In this document: piece by piece, positions 1 through 8,699 of the stretch
How the letters are laid out: each line of letters opens with the position of its first letter
How positions within the stretch are numbered: position 1 is the first letter of the stretch
Source: Chloroflexota bacterium
GTDB taxonomy: Bacteria > Chloroflexota > UBA6077 > FW602-bin22 > CADDYW01
Length of the DNA stretch: 63,353 bases
Direction of reading: 5' to 3'
Assembly: GCA_021324795.1 (NCBI GenBank)
Contig: JAJPIK010000042.1
Location: 1 to 63,353, forward strand
Program-made: the position numbers and the translations under genes
Notes under the pieces: generated by a model
Database searches by the model: none
What the model was told of the DNA's origin: nothing
What the model saw: only the letters and a program-made list of their open reading frames with translations

Positions 1-2
1 AC

Positions 3-2468
3 TTCACCGGCTGGCGCAGTCAGCGCTTCTACAATCCGCGCCGCTCGACCTTGCCGGAGCGCTCGAATCCATTCATCGAGCTCTATCCGGACTACTGCAT
101 CTTTTGCGCGCGCTGTACCCGCGTCTGCGACGAGATCATTGGCGCCTCAGCAATCGACCTCGCCCGACGTGGTCCCAACTCGAGCATCAGCGTCCACTTC
201 GACCGCAAGCTGACCGATTCACCCTGTATCTATTGTGGTGCCTGCGCGATCGTTTGCCCGACCGGCGCCTTGATGAAGGCGGATGTCACCTTTGGCCGTA
301 TCCCCGAATATGGCGTGCCGACAACGTGTTCCTACTGTGGCGTCGGCTGTAGCTTATTCCTGAACGTCAAGGGGGGCCGCTTGATTAGCGCCTCACCGGA
401 CGTCGACGACAAGGCGAGCTCCGGTTACCTCTGTGTGCGCGGTCAATTCGGCTACGATTACACGGCCAATCGCGAGCGCCTGAAGGCTCCGTTAGTTCGC
501 TTCAACGACGAGCAGAGCGAAGCAACCTGGGATGAAGCGCTTGATCGTGCTGCCGATCAGCTCGCGGCAATCGTCAAGGAGTATGGTCCCGAGGCGGTTG
601 GAGTCATCGGGTCCGGCAAGATCACGAACGAGGAAGCCTATCTCGTCCAAAAATTCGCCCGAGCGGTGATCGGCACGAACAACGTCGATTATCCATCGGG
701 GCAGCTCTACCAGGCACCGACCGTCAGTGCCCTTGGCCGAGCGATTGGCCTGCCGGCGATGACGATGCCGACCGAGGATCTCGAGCACGCCGGCTGCATT
801 CTGGTTGTCGGCTCGAACACGATGGAAAGCCACCCGGTCCTCTTCTTCAAAGTTCAGCGCGCGGTCCGCAAGGGGGCCCGGCTGATTTTGATCGACCCCC
901 GCGAAAGCAGCGTCGCCCGCTTCGCCTCGGCATGGCTCCGGGTCAAACCGGGTGCCGACCTCGCGGCGATTAATGGCCTGCTCCGGGTCATCCTGGACGA
1001 TCAGCTCATCGATCAAGAATTCGTGGCCAACAATTGCGACGGCTACACCGCGGTCGCCGCGCAGATTAACGAGCACACCGTCGAGGAGTACGCTGAGCAG
1101 GCCGGTCTGGCTCCCGAGGATCTGCGCAAAGCGGCGCGCCTTTTCGCGAGTGGTGGCGCCGACAAGCGCTACCCGATTCCGGATTCCTGGTTCGGTCTCT
1201 TTGTGACGCCCGGTCAGCGTCCGACGACCAAGAACTCAGCGATTCTCTACGCGAGCGGCTTGCTCCACCAGCGCCATGCCGAGGACGGCGTCCAGGCCCT
1301 GGCTAACCTTGCCTTGCTCACCGGTATGATCGGCAAGCAAGGTGCGGGCATCTGCCCGCTCGCCGACCAGAACAACACCCAGGGAGCCGCCGACATGGGC
1401 GTTCTACCCGATTTCTTGCCGGGCTATGGGCCGGTTGGCGATCGCGAGACTAGTGGGCGACTGTCTCATGCCTGGGGTGTAGACGTGCCAACTGCTCCTG
1501 GCCATCGCTACCTCGAAATGCTCGAAGCGGCTCGCGAGGGGAGAATCAAAGCGCTCGTCGTAGTCGGAGCGAATCCGGCCGGAGGATCGCCCGGCAATGA
1601 AGAAGCTAGTCTTGCACTCCAGAACCTTCAATTCCTGGTGGTTTCGGATGTTTTCCCGACCGATACCACGCGGCTCGCCGATGTCGTCTTCGCCGCCTCG
1701 ACGTCGGCGGAAAAAGATGGAACTTTTACTAACCTCGAGCGACGGGTTCAGCGAGTTCGGACGGTCGTTCCGCCAGTCGGGGTGAGCCGACCAGATTGGC
1801 ATATCTTCACCGAACTAGCCAAGCGTACCGCCCGGCGCCTCGGCAAGAAAGCCCAATTCAACTACAGTGGTCCGGGCGACATTCTAGCCGAGATTGCCTC
1901 GCTCGTGCCCTTCTATGGTGGCATCAGCTTCGAGAAGATCGAAAATGGCGGGATCCAGTGGCCATGCCCGACTGCTGATCACCCTGGCACGCCGTACCTC
2001 TTCGAAGAAGGCTTCGGCAATCGCAAAGCCCAATTGGTTCCCGTCCGTTATCAATCCGTGGCAAGCGACCCGCGGTTTCCGCTGCTCGTCTCGCCCGGCC
2101 GCAGCGTCTACTTCAGCACGGGGGTACTGACCGAGCACTCGCGTCGCCTCAGTCAGATGAAAGGAAATCCGTACGCCGAGATCAATCCCGCTGACGCCGC
2201 GGCGTACGGCATCCATGAGGGCGATCGGATCCGTCTCACTTCGGCGCACGGCAGCCTCGAATTATCCGCCGAGATCACCCGCAAGGTTCTTCCCGGCCAG
2301 CTTTACGCATACATCAACTACGCGGATAGCCCCGTTCGCCGCCTGACCAGCCTGCAAGACCTTGGTGACGGAACGCCATCGCTCAAGGCCATTCCAGTCC
2401 GCCTCGAGCGCATTGGCGGTCCGCTCAACGGCTCGACCAATGGGAAAGCCGCGATCCAAATTCCCTAA
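3..2468 (+). CDS. Formate dehydrogenase alpha / NuoG-like molybdopterin-family oxidoreductase, 5' end outside window
   Basis: The reading frame is open from base 3, so the gene starts upstream; an in-frame TTG at 51 is not a convincing start because the preceding codons already read as family sequence. Two [4Fe-4S] motifs come first (CIFCARCTRVC, CIYCGACAIVC), then the [4Fe-4S] of the molybdopterin domain (CSYCGVGC ... LCVRG), the large cofactor domain with QNNTQGAADMG, and a C-terminal dinucleotide-binding domain. This is the layout of NAD-linked formate dehydrogenase alpha and of complex I subunit G; the C-terminal half looks more like formate dehydrogenase. Where formate dehydrogenases carry the Mo/W ligand (NNxD followed by Cys/Sec), this protein reads NNVDYPSGQLYQAP with no Cys and no TGA. 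Formate oxidation is therefore doubtful; an electron-transfer role is possible. A hairpin follows at 2510-2542. Confidence 0.85.
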   Translation, partial: FTGWRSQRFYNPRRSTLPERSNPFIELYPDYCIFCARCTRVCDEIIGASAIDLARRGPNSSISVHFDRKLTDSPCIYCGACAIVCPTGALMKADVTFGRIPEYGVPTTCSYCGVGCSLFLNVKGGRLISASPDVDDKASSGYLCVRGQFGYDYTANRERLKAPLVRFNDEQSEATWDEALDRAADQLAAIVKEYGPEAVGVIGSGKITNEEAYLVQKFARAVIGTNNVDYPSGQLYQAPTVSALGRAIGLPAMTMPTEDLEHAGCILVVGSNTMESHPVLFFKVQRAVRKGARLILIDPRESSVARFASAWLRVKPGADLAAINGLLRVILDDQLIDQEFVANNCDGYTAVAAQINEHTVEEYAEQAGLAPEDLRKAARLFASGGADKRYPIPDSWFGLFVTPGQRPTTKNSAILYASGLLHQRHAEDGVQALANLALLTGMIGKQGAGICPLADQNNTQGAADMGVLPDFLPGYGPVGDRETSGRLSHAWGVDVPTAPGHRYLEMLEAAREGRIKALVVVGANPAGGSPGNEEASLALQNLQFLVVSDVFPTDTTRLADVVFAASTSAEKDGTFTNLERRVQRVRTVVPPVGVSRPDWHIFTELAKRTARRLGKKAQFNYSGPGDILAEIASLVPFYGGISFEKIENGGIQWPCPTADHPGTPYLFEEGFGNRKAQLVPVRYQSVASDPRFPLLVSPGRSVYFSTGVLTEHSRRLSQMKGNPYAEINPADAAAYGIHEGDRIRLTSAHGSLELSAEITRKVLPGQLYAYINYADSPVRRLTSLQDLGDGTPSLKAIPVRLERIGGPLNGSTNGKAAIQIP

Positions 2469-2509
2469 CCCGCTGAGAGAGGGAAAGAGACCAGGGCTTC
2501 AGTCCGATT

Positions 2510-2542
2510 CCTGCTCTCTGTCTTAAAAAAGCAGAGAGCAGG
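2510..2542. terminator. Convergent hairpin between FdhA-like gene and cysK
   Basis: Perfect 11-bp inverted repeat (2510-2520 and 2532-2542) with an 11-nt A-rich loop, lying between two convergent stop codons. Neither side is followed by a clear T run, so it is terminator-like and could serve both strands. Confidence 0.45.
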
Positions 2543-2545
2543 CGT

Positions 2546-3511
2546 CTAGGGAAACAGATCCGTGCTCAGATACTTCAGGCCGGAATCGTTCGCGGTGGTG
2601 ACAATGAGCGCACCGGGGGTCGCGGTCTCGGCAATCCGCAACGCCGCGGCGACGTTGGCGCCGGTTGAGAAGCCGGCAAAGATACCTTCCTGGCGCGCGA
2701 GCTGGCGGGCGGTTTCGATCGTTTCTTCGTCCGTTATGCCAATGTAACCATCGCAAAATTCGGGATCCCAGAGCGGTGGTACCTGGGCGTAGCCGGCCCC
2801 CTGAATCTTATGCCGCGTGTTGACGACCGGTCCGCCGGCCAGAATTGGCGCGCCCGCCGGCTCGACCGCGTAGGTTCGAATCGCGGCATTGCGCTTTTTG
2901 AGCGCCCGGGCCACGCCCATGAACGTGCCGGCCGTTCCGACTGTCCCGATGAACGCGGCTACTTTCCCCTGGGTTTGCTCCCAGATCTCCGGACCGGTCG
3001 TGAGCTCGTGGGCTTCGACGTTGCTCAGATTGTGGAACTGATCAGCCCGAAAAGCGCCGAGCTCGCGGGTGAGCTCGACCGTCCGCTGCTCGACGAGATC
3101 GAGATCTTCTTTGGAGACCTGCCCAGGACACGAGCCGCCCGCTTGCGGCACCAGCTCAACCCGCGCCCCGAGAGCCTCCAACATTCGCCGCCGCTCGACG
3201 CTGTTTCCTTCCGACATGACCGCGATGAGCTTGTAGCCCTTGACCGCGCAAACGACCGCCAAGCCGGTGCCGGTGTTTCCACTAGTGAGCTCGACAACCG
3301 TCCCGCCCGGTTTGAGAGTTCCTTTTCGCTCAGCAGCCTCGATGATCTTGAGGGCAATCCGGTCCTTGATGCTGTAGCCCGGGCTAAAGAACTCGAGCTT
3401 CAAGAGGATACGTCCTGGGCGGTTTCCCACTATGCGGTCGAGCGCAACCAAAGGAGTGTTCCCAATTGCTTCCAAGACGCTTGGCAAAAAGGTCTTCATG
3501 CGATCGAGCAT
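2546..3511 (-). CDS. cysK: Cysteine synthase (PLP-dependent O-acetylserine sulfhydrylase family)
   Basis: The 321-residue protein is a complete fold-type II PLP enzyme of the cysteine synthase/cystathionine beta-synthase family, making L-cysteine from O-acetylserine and sulfide. Seen: GNTPLV near residue 17, the PLP lysine K49 in YSIKDR, the substrate loop TSGNTGTG, and the phosphate-binding glycine stretch GTVGTAGT. The frame is open 22 codons further upstream, but ATG 3511 follows a GGAGG box and starts the family-like sequence, so it is preferred. Only 16 bp separate it from the upstream sensor kinase, so the two are probably co-transcribed. CysK and CysM forms cannot be separated by eye. 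Confidence 0.88.
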   Translation of the reverse strand: MLDRMKTFLPSVLEAIGNTPLVALDRIVGNRPGRILLKLEFFSPGYSIKDRIALKIIEAAERKGTLKPGGTVVELTSGNTGTGLAVVCAVKGYKLIAVMSEGNSVERRRMLEALGARVELVPQAGGSCPGQVSKEDLDLVEQRTVELTRELGAFRADQFHNLSNVEAHELTTGPEIWEQTQGKVAAFIGTVGTAGTFMGVARALKKRNAAIRTYAVEPAGAPILAGGPVVNTRHKIQGAGYAQVPPLWDPEFCDGYIGITDEETIETARQLARQEGIFAGFSTGANVAAALRIAETATPGALIVTTANDSGLKYLSTDLFP

Positions 3512-3527
3512 GCTTCCTCCGCAATTT

Positions 3528-5135
3528 TTAAGTCCGCGGCCCCGAACGGGGAATATTAAAGCTGAATCGACTACCACGTCCCTGTCCCTCGGACTCCACC
3601 CAGATCTTTCCGCCGTGAGCTTCGATCAGCCCTCGACAAATCGCCAAACCAAGGCCAGTCCCCGAGGAGACATCCACCGCGTTGGCCCCCCGGTAGAACT
3701 TCTCGAAGATCCGACTCTGATCCTCCGAGGGAATGCCGATCCCATGGTCCTCAACCGACACCGTGACCTCCTGGTCATCACCCTTTAGGCATATCTTGAT
3801 CTCTTCCCCCTCAGGAGAGTAACGGATCGCATTGCCGATCAAGTTGGTCAAAACTTCGGTGATGCGTCGCCCGTCCATGGTTGCCCATGCTGGCTCGTCG
3901 ATTCCTTCGACAACCAATTGGTGGCGGTTGCTAACGACTCGCATCGTCTCGACGACCTGACGGACCAACGCAGCGAGATCCTGACGCGCCAGATCCAGTT
4001 CGAGGCGCCCGGTGCTCAGCCGGGTGATATCGAGCAAATCGTCAACCATTCTCGCGAGATGGATCGCAGATCGATGGATCTGTTCGAAAGCCGAAGCTTG
4101 ATCGCCTGGAGAAATGCGCCTCCGGATGAGCAATTCGCTGAATCCAACGATCGACGTCAGGGGAGTACGCAAGTCGTGAGAGACCATCGAAATAAACTCG
4201 TCCTGAACCTGTTTGAGCTCCCGCAGACGCCGCGCTTCCTCCGCTTGTCGGGACAACTGTGCGTTCTGGACGATGATCGCCAACTGCGCGGCGAAGTTAC
4301 GGGCGAACTGTTCGAGTTCGGGGGTTACGTCACGGGCGCGTTTCCAATGGAGTCGCAACTCGCCAAGAACAGCGTCTTTCGCCTCTAAAGGGATTGTCAA
4401 AGTGTACCCTTTTCCAACGGGCGGATCTCCTCTTTCACCTTGGCTGTTTAGAAACTCCGATCTTTCCGACGAGCCATCAACCGGCCACAAGGCAGTCATC
4501 GCCCGCTCGCAGCCTAATAGTCCTTTGAGTCGCTCCGTTGCCACGTTCAAGCTTTCGGTCAGCGAGCCCTGGGCAAGAATCGCCAAATCCACGTCGTGCA
4601 GCGCGGCGATAAACCGCGCACGGAATTCGGCGCTCTCGACGTTACGCTGCAGTCCCCGGAAGAGAACATTGCAAATGATCGCGACGACAACCAAAATCGG
4701 TACTAGAACGAGTGCGGGCAACAGCAGGCTCAGCGTAGGCGGACCGGAGTAAAGGATATAGCTCGCGGCGGCAACTGAAGCGACCACGGTGACTAAGATC
4801 AATGGGCGCGCGGTATAGTACGCGCCCGAGGCAACGACGACGAAGAAGTAGAGTGGGAAAAACACACTCGTCGCTCCGCCGGTCCAATAGATGAGCAAGG
4901 CGATCAGGGCCGAGGCGGCGAGGCCAATGGTCAGAAACCAGTTTGGGTGGTAGCGATACCAGGGAAACCAGCGCACGAAAAGACCAGTGGCGAATGCGAC
5001 CGTGAGCAATGAAAACACTTCGGCCCGGTTGCTGCCATCGACGCCGCTCACGTAGGCGAGGATCGCCACGAGCATCGTCGAGAATAGAAAAAGTAGAGCC
5101 GATAAACGGCGAATTCGCTGGAGATATTCCGCCAA
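3528..5135 (-). CDS. Membrane sensor histidine kinase (6 TM, GAF, HisKA, HATPase_c)
   Basis: The 535-residue protein has about six hydrophobic segments in the first 155 residues, then a GAF-like domain (roughly 170-290), a short coiled segment, and a complete kinase core. The H box is SHDLRTPLT with the phospho-acceptor His near 318, the N box NLIGNAIRYSP, G1 DHGIGIP and G2 GTGLGLAI, so it should be catalytically competent. The likely start is TTG at 5135 with no strong ribosome site. No response regulator is adjacent; it sits in front of cysK. The input signal cannot be read from the sequence. Confidence 0.88.
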   Translation of the reverse strand: MAEYLQRIRRLSALLFLFSTMLVAILAYVSGVDGSNRAEVFSLLTVAFATGLFVRWFPWYRYHPNWFLTIGLAASALIALLIYWTGGATSVFFPLYFFVVVASGAYYTARPLILVTVVASVAAASYILYSGPPTLSLLLPALVLVPILVVVAIICNVLFRGLQRNVESAEFRARFIAALHDVDLAILAQGSLTESLNVATERLKGLLGCERAMTALWPVDGSSERSEFLNSQGERGDPPVGKGYTLTIPLEAKDAVLGELRLHWKRARDVTPELEQFARNFAAQLAIIVQNAQLSRQAEEARRLRELKQVQDEFISMVSHDLRTPLTSIVGFSELLIRRRISPGDQASAFEQIHRSAIHLARMVDDLLDITRLSTGRLELDLARQDLAALVRQVVETMRVVSNRHQLVVEGIDEPAWATMDGRRITEVLTNLIGNAIRYSPEGEEIKICLKGDDQEVTVSVEDHGIGIPSEDQSRIFEKFYRGANAVDVSSGTGLGLAICRGLIEAHGGKIWVESEGQGRGSRFSFNIPRSGPRT

Positions 5136-5220
5136 TTATTTTCCAACTCATCCTGACTGGGAGACTGGTAGTACAATACCATGAATCGACTTCTTCCGGC
5201 GGATGCCAGGAGGAGACACG

Positions 5221-6582
5221 GTGCAGCAGTCGTTCTTCGATTCTGAAATGCAGTCGACCTCGTCCAACGCGCATACACGCGGCCCACTTGCCGCGCGTAT
5301 GCGCCCGAGCCAGCTCGACGAAGTCGTGGGTCAGGAACATCTGCTCGGACCGGGGCATGTCTTGCGCCAGATGATCGAAAGTGGCCAGATTGGCTCGCTC
5401 GTCTTCTGGGGACCTCCCGGCACCGGCAAGACCAGCCTCGCCCTCGTGATCGCTCGGCGGGTACAACGTCCGGTGGCAACGCTTAGCGCGGTATCGGCAG
5501 GGATCGCCGAGCTGCGCAAGGTAGTCGAGGATGCGCAGCGGCGTCGCCCTTCCGGCGTCGTTCTCATTCTGGATGAAGTCCACCGCTGGAACAAAGCCCA
5601 GCAAGACTCGCTCCTCCCGGTCATCGAGAGCGGTTTGGTAACGCTGATCGGCTTGACGAGTGAGAATCCCTATTTCGATCTCGTGCCAGCCTTGCGGTCG
5701 CGCTTGCGGATCCTCCACCTCGAGCCGTTGACTGCTGACCATCTTCGGGTGCTCTTGAGACGGGCCTTGAGTGATTCAGAGCGTGGCCTTGGCGACATGG
5801 GGCTCGACATCGAAGATGCCGCACTCAAGGCGCTTGTCCAAACCGCGGGCGGCGACGCCCGACAAGCGCTGAACGGCCTAGAGGCCGCGGCTCTCCTCAC
5901 TGCGCAGACTAACCACCAGAGAACGATCACCCTCGAAACTGTACGCGAAGCACTCCAACAACGAAATCTTCGTCACGATCGGGCAGGCGACGATCACTAT
6001 CAGACGATCTCCGCGTTCATCAAGAGCTTGCGTGGCTCGGATCCCGACGCCGCGATCTACTGGCTCGCGGTTTTGCTCAAGGGAGGAGAGGAGCCACGCT
6101 TTATTGCCCGTCGGATGGTCATTTTGGCAGCCGAGGACGTCGGCATGGCCGATCCCCAGGCTCTGGTCCACGCCGAGGCGGTCGCGCGTGCAGTTGAGCA
6201 CGTCGGCATGCCAGAAGCACAGCTTATCCTCGCGGCCGGAGTGATCTACCTCGCCACCGCCCCGAAGTCGAACAGCGCGGCAAAGGCACTTTGGAGCGCC
6301 CAACAGGCGATCGAAAGTGGGACCAGCATCGAGGTTCCACTCCATCTTCGAAACAGATCGTTCCAAGGTGCTCAGGAACTTGGCTATGGGGTTAACTACG
6401 AGTACAGCCACGATTTCGCAGCAAACGACCCTCGTCGCTATGCCCAGCGCTACCTACCGGACGGCGTCGAGCTTAGATTTTTCGAGCCACGAACGGAAGG
6501 TCGGGAAATCGAGATTGCCGAGCGGTTACGAGAGATACACGCACTACGCGAGAAGGGGCAAGCCAATGAGGGAATAGAATAA
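5221..6582 (+). CDS. rarA: Replication-associated recombination protein A (RarA/MgsA AAA+ ATPase)
   Basis: Clamp-loader-like AAA+ ATPase acting at stalled replication forks. Seen: the RPSQLDEVVGQEHLLG entry motif, Walker A GPPGTGKT near residue 64, Walker B LILDEVHRWNKAQQD near 115, sensor-1 TSENP, and the C-terminal tetramerisation region ending in the family hallmark around YLP(D)GV. An in-frame ATG lies at 5203, but GTG 5221 has an AGGAGGAG box five bases upstream and gives an N-terminus (QQSFF) like other RarA proteins, so it is chosen, giving 453 residues. It is divergent from the kinase and convergent with the DedA gene, eight bases apart. Confidence 0.93.
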   Translation: MQQSFFDSEMQSTSSNAHTRGPLAARMRPSQLDEVVGQEHLLGPGHVLRQMIESGQIGSLVFWGPPGTGKTSLALVIARRVQRPVATLSAVSAGIAELRKVVEDAQRRRPSGVVLILDEVHRWNKAQQDSLLPVIESGLVTLIGLTSENPYFDLVPALRSRLRILHLEPLTADHLRVLLRRALSDSERGLGDMGLDIEDAALKALVQTAGGDARQALNGLEAAALLTAQTNHQRTITLETVREALQQRNLRHDRAGDDHYQTISAFIKSLRGSDPDAAIYWLAVLLKGGEEPRFIARRMVILAAEDVGMADPQALVHAEAVARAVEHVGMPEAQLILAAGVIYLATAPKSNSAAKALWSAQQAIESGTSIEVPLHLRNRSFQGAQELGYGVNYEYSHDFAANDPRRYAQRYLPDGVELRFFEPRTEGREIEIAERLREIHALREKGQANEGIE

Positions 6583-6589
6583 GGCGAGA

Positions 6590-7267
6590 TCAGCGGCTTG
6601 GAATCGTCTCCGGTACTGGAGCCTCACCTTCCGACGAGCTTAGCGAGGCCGTGTCCACGGTAGCCAGCCTTTTTTCTTTACGGTATTGGAGATAGGACGG
6701 AACCCCAAAGAAAAGAAGCACCACGCCGGCCCAGACGAACCAGAGCCGGGCGTGACTTTCGATCACCGGGGCTACCCACATCCCAACTTGGCTGCCGATG
6801 AAGAGAAACGTCCCCCACCACACGAGGGCCGAGGCAGCGGTCGCCATGACGAAGGTCGGATAGCGTACACCAAACGTTCCCGCCATGAATGATGACCCGC
6901 AACGCATGCCCGGAATCAATCGTCCAACGAATACCGCCAGTCCACCATAGCGGTCGAGCCAGCGCTCAATACGGGCCTGCCGGTCGCTCGTCAAGTGGAG
7001 GTAACGCCCATAGCGAGTGAGAAGCGGTCGGCCGCCGCGTCTGCCAATGACATAGAGAATACAGGAGCCAACCAGAGTGGCTAAGACGCCGGCCAAGAGC
7101 GCCTCGTACCAAAACATGTAGCCGAGATGAACGCGATAGCCGGCGTACATCATCACGATGTCGCCAGGGACAGGGATGGGTACGCCGGCCTCCTCGACGG
7201 CAAGAAGCCCAAAAAGCGCTAACGGATCGTGGTGATGAAGCAAGAACCAGATCTCGCGCGCCACCAA
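6590..7267 (-). CDS. DedA family (SNARE-associated) membrane protein
   Basis: The 225-residue integral membrane protein has the DedA signatures: the acidic/proline stretch EEAGVPIPVPGD near residues 25-36 that forms a re-entrant loop, and the FVGRLIPGMR motif near 112-122. Members act as membrane transporters or flippases, including undecaprenyl-phosphate or phospholipid recycling; the substrate here is unknown. The frame starts at TTG 7267, five bases after a GGGAGG box, with GTG as the second codon. The last 35 residues are charged and likely cytoplasmic. No obvious operon partner. Confidence 0.87.
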   Translation of the reverse strand: MVAREIWFLLHHHDPLALFGLLAVEEAGVPIPVPGDIVMMYAGYRVHLGYMFWYEALLAGVLATLVGSCILYVIGRRGGRPLLTRYGRYLHLTSDRQARIERWLDRYGGLAVFVGRLIPGMRCGSSFMAGTFGVRYPTFVMATAASALVWWGTFLFIGSQVGMWVAPVIESHARLWFVWAGVVLLFFGVPSYLQYRKEKRLATVDTASLSSSEGEAPVPETIPSR

Positions 7268-7377
7268 GCATCCCTCCCACTCGGGTTAACTAACCCACTC
7301 CCCGAGCGATCGACTACGCCCCGTACCAGTCACATCGAGTTTACAACGTAGCTAGCAGTGGCGCAAGCAGCAATGCC

Positions 7378-7438
7378 GAAAAGAAATCTTAGCCGAGGTA
7401 TCGCTCCACGGCCGTGAAACGATACCTCGGCTAAGATT
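7378..7438 (-). terminator. Rho-independent terminator of citrate synthase gene
   Basis: A perfect 19-bp inverted repeat (7385-7403 and 7420-7438) with a 16-nt loop lies just after the citrate synthase stop. On the minus strand the stem is followed by TTTCTTTT, as expected of an intrinsic terminator. The loop itself contains the 10-bp palindrome CACGGCCGTG (7407-7416). Confidence 0.85.
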
Positions 7439-7446
7439 CGGGTGCC

Positions 7447-8565
7447 TTAGCGCTTCTCGAGTGGTACAAACGTCATTCGGGTCGGTCCGACATACTCGGC
7501 GTCCGGACGAATCAGACGATTATCCTTTAGCTGCTCGATCACATGGGCTGTCCAGCCTGCCACCCGACTAATCGCGAAGGTCGGAGTAAACAAATCGTCC
7601 GGGAGCCCAACGCCGTGGAGCACGGCAGAGGAGTAGAATTCGACATTGGTGTAAAGTCGGCGGTCGGGTTTTCGCTCGTGGAGCATCTTCAACGCTAGAT
7701 CCTCCACCCGGATCGCCAAACGAAAGAAATCGATCTCGCTGGTGCGCTCGGCGAGAGAACGCAGCACTTTAGCCCGAGGATCTTCGGCCTTGTAAACGCG
7801 GTGGCCGAATCCCATCAGTCGCTCACCTCGGTCGAGCGCAGCAGTGAGCCACGCCTCGGCGTTCTCGGGGGTTCCGATCTCGCGTAGCATGTTGAGCACA
7901 AGCGCTGGAGCACCGCCGTGCAGCGGTCCCTTGAGCGCGCCGATCGCGCCGACAATCGACGAACACATATCGGACAGCGTCGAGGCAATCACCCGAGCGG
8001 TAAAAGTCGACGCATTGAGGCCGTGGTCGGCGGTCAGGATAAGGTAGGTATCGAGAGCACGCGTCCGTTGATCGCTCGGCACCTCGCCCGAGAGCATATA
8101 GAGGTAGTTCGCAGCGTGGTTGAGATCAGCCCGGGGAGCAAGCGGTGCCAGCCCACGACGTTGTCGATCAAAGGTGGCCATAATCGTTGGGAAAACCGCG
8201 GTCAAGGCCATCGCGTGCTCGATGGTTGCTTTGCCCGTAATTTTCTGGACCGCGCCAAAAGCAGATACTGCCGTACGTAGCACGTCCATCGGCTCGGAAT
8301 CTGTGGGCATCGTTCGGATGACGTCGGTCACCGACTTAGGAAGGACACGGTATGACGCCATCTTGGCGCTGAACTCAGTGAACTCACCCCGGGTAGGAAG
8401 GTGCCCAGTCCAGAGGAGATGCACGACTTCTTCGTACGTCGCATTGTTTGCAAGGTCGGCAATTTCGTAACCGAGATAAATCAGACGGCCATTCTCACCG
8501 TCGGGGTGGCTAAGGGCCGTCTCAGAGACAACCACCCCCTCCAGTCCTTTCGCAACTTGAGGCAT
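7447..8565 (-). CDS. gltA: Citrate synthase family protein
   Basis: The 372-residue enzyme is of the short (type II) citrate/2-methylcitrate synthase class, condensing acetyl- or propionyl-CoA with oxaloacetate. Seen: the first catalytic His in TADHGLNAST, the GALKGPLHGGA loop, and the second His in GFGHRVYK. The third catalytic residue, usually Asp in NVDFY, is Glu here (NVEFYSS). ATG 8565 is preceded by GGAGGAG. It is monocistronic: a terminator follows and the STAND gene diverges 134 bp away. Citrate versus methylcitrate specificity cannot be decided by eye. Confidence 0.88.
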   Translation of the reverse strand: MPQVAKGLEGVVVSETALSHPDGENGRLIYLGYEIADLANNATYEEVVHLLWTGHLPTRGEFTEFSAKMASYRVLPKSVTDVIRTMPTDSEPMDVLRTAVSAFGAVQKITGKATIEHAMALTAVFPTIMATFDRQRRGLAPLAPRADLNHAANYLYMLSGEVPSDQRTRALDTYLILTADHGLNASTFTARVIASTLSDMCSSIVGAIGALKGPLHGGAPALVLNMLREIGTPENAEAWLTAALDRGERLMGFGHRVYKAEDPRAKVLRSLAERTSEIDFFRLAIRVEDLALKMLHERKPDRRLYTNVEFYSSAVLHGVGLPDDLFTPTFAISRVAGWTAHVIEQLKDNRLIRPDAEYVGPTRMTFVPLEKR

Positions 8566-8668
8566 ACAGGACTCCTCCAGTTTCGTATTTGCTGCTCAAC
8601 CATGATAATGTATCTGGGCAACCGATTCAGCATCACAACGCTGCCAAATTTCTGTCAATTCGTTTTGT

Positions 8669-8680
8669 GTACGATCGTAC
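8669..8680. promoter_or_regulatory. 12-bp perfect palindrome in gltA/STAND divergent region
   Basis: GTACGATCGTAC is a perfect 12-bp palindrome 20 bp before the STAND start codon, in the spacer between divergent genes. It could be an operator; no regulator can be named. Confidence 0.25.
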
Positions 8681-8699
8681 GCTTTGCAGCGTGAGGACG

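Noticed and set aside
2810..3559. 249-codon plus-strand ORF
   Set aside because: It lies fully opposite cysK, whose motifs are intact; it is an antisense shadow in GC-rich DNA.
4642..5742. 366-codon minus-strand ORF
   Set aside because: It spans the kinase start and is antisense to rarA, with no domain-like sequence.
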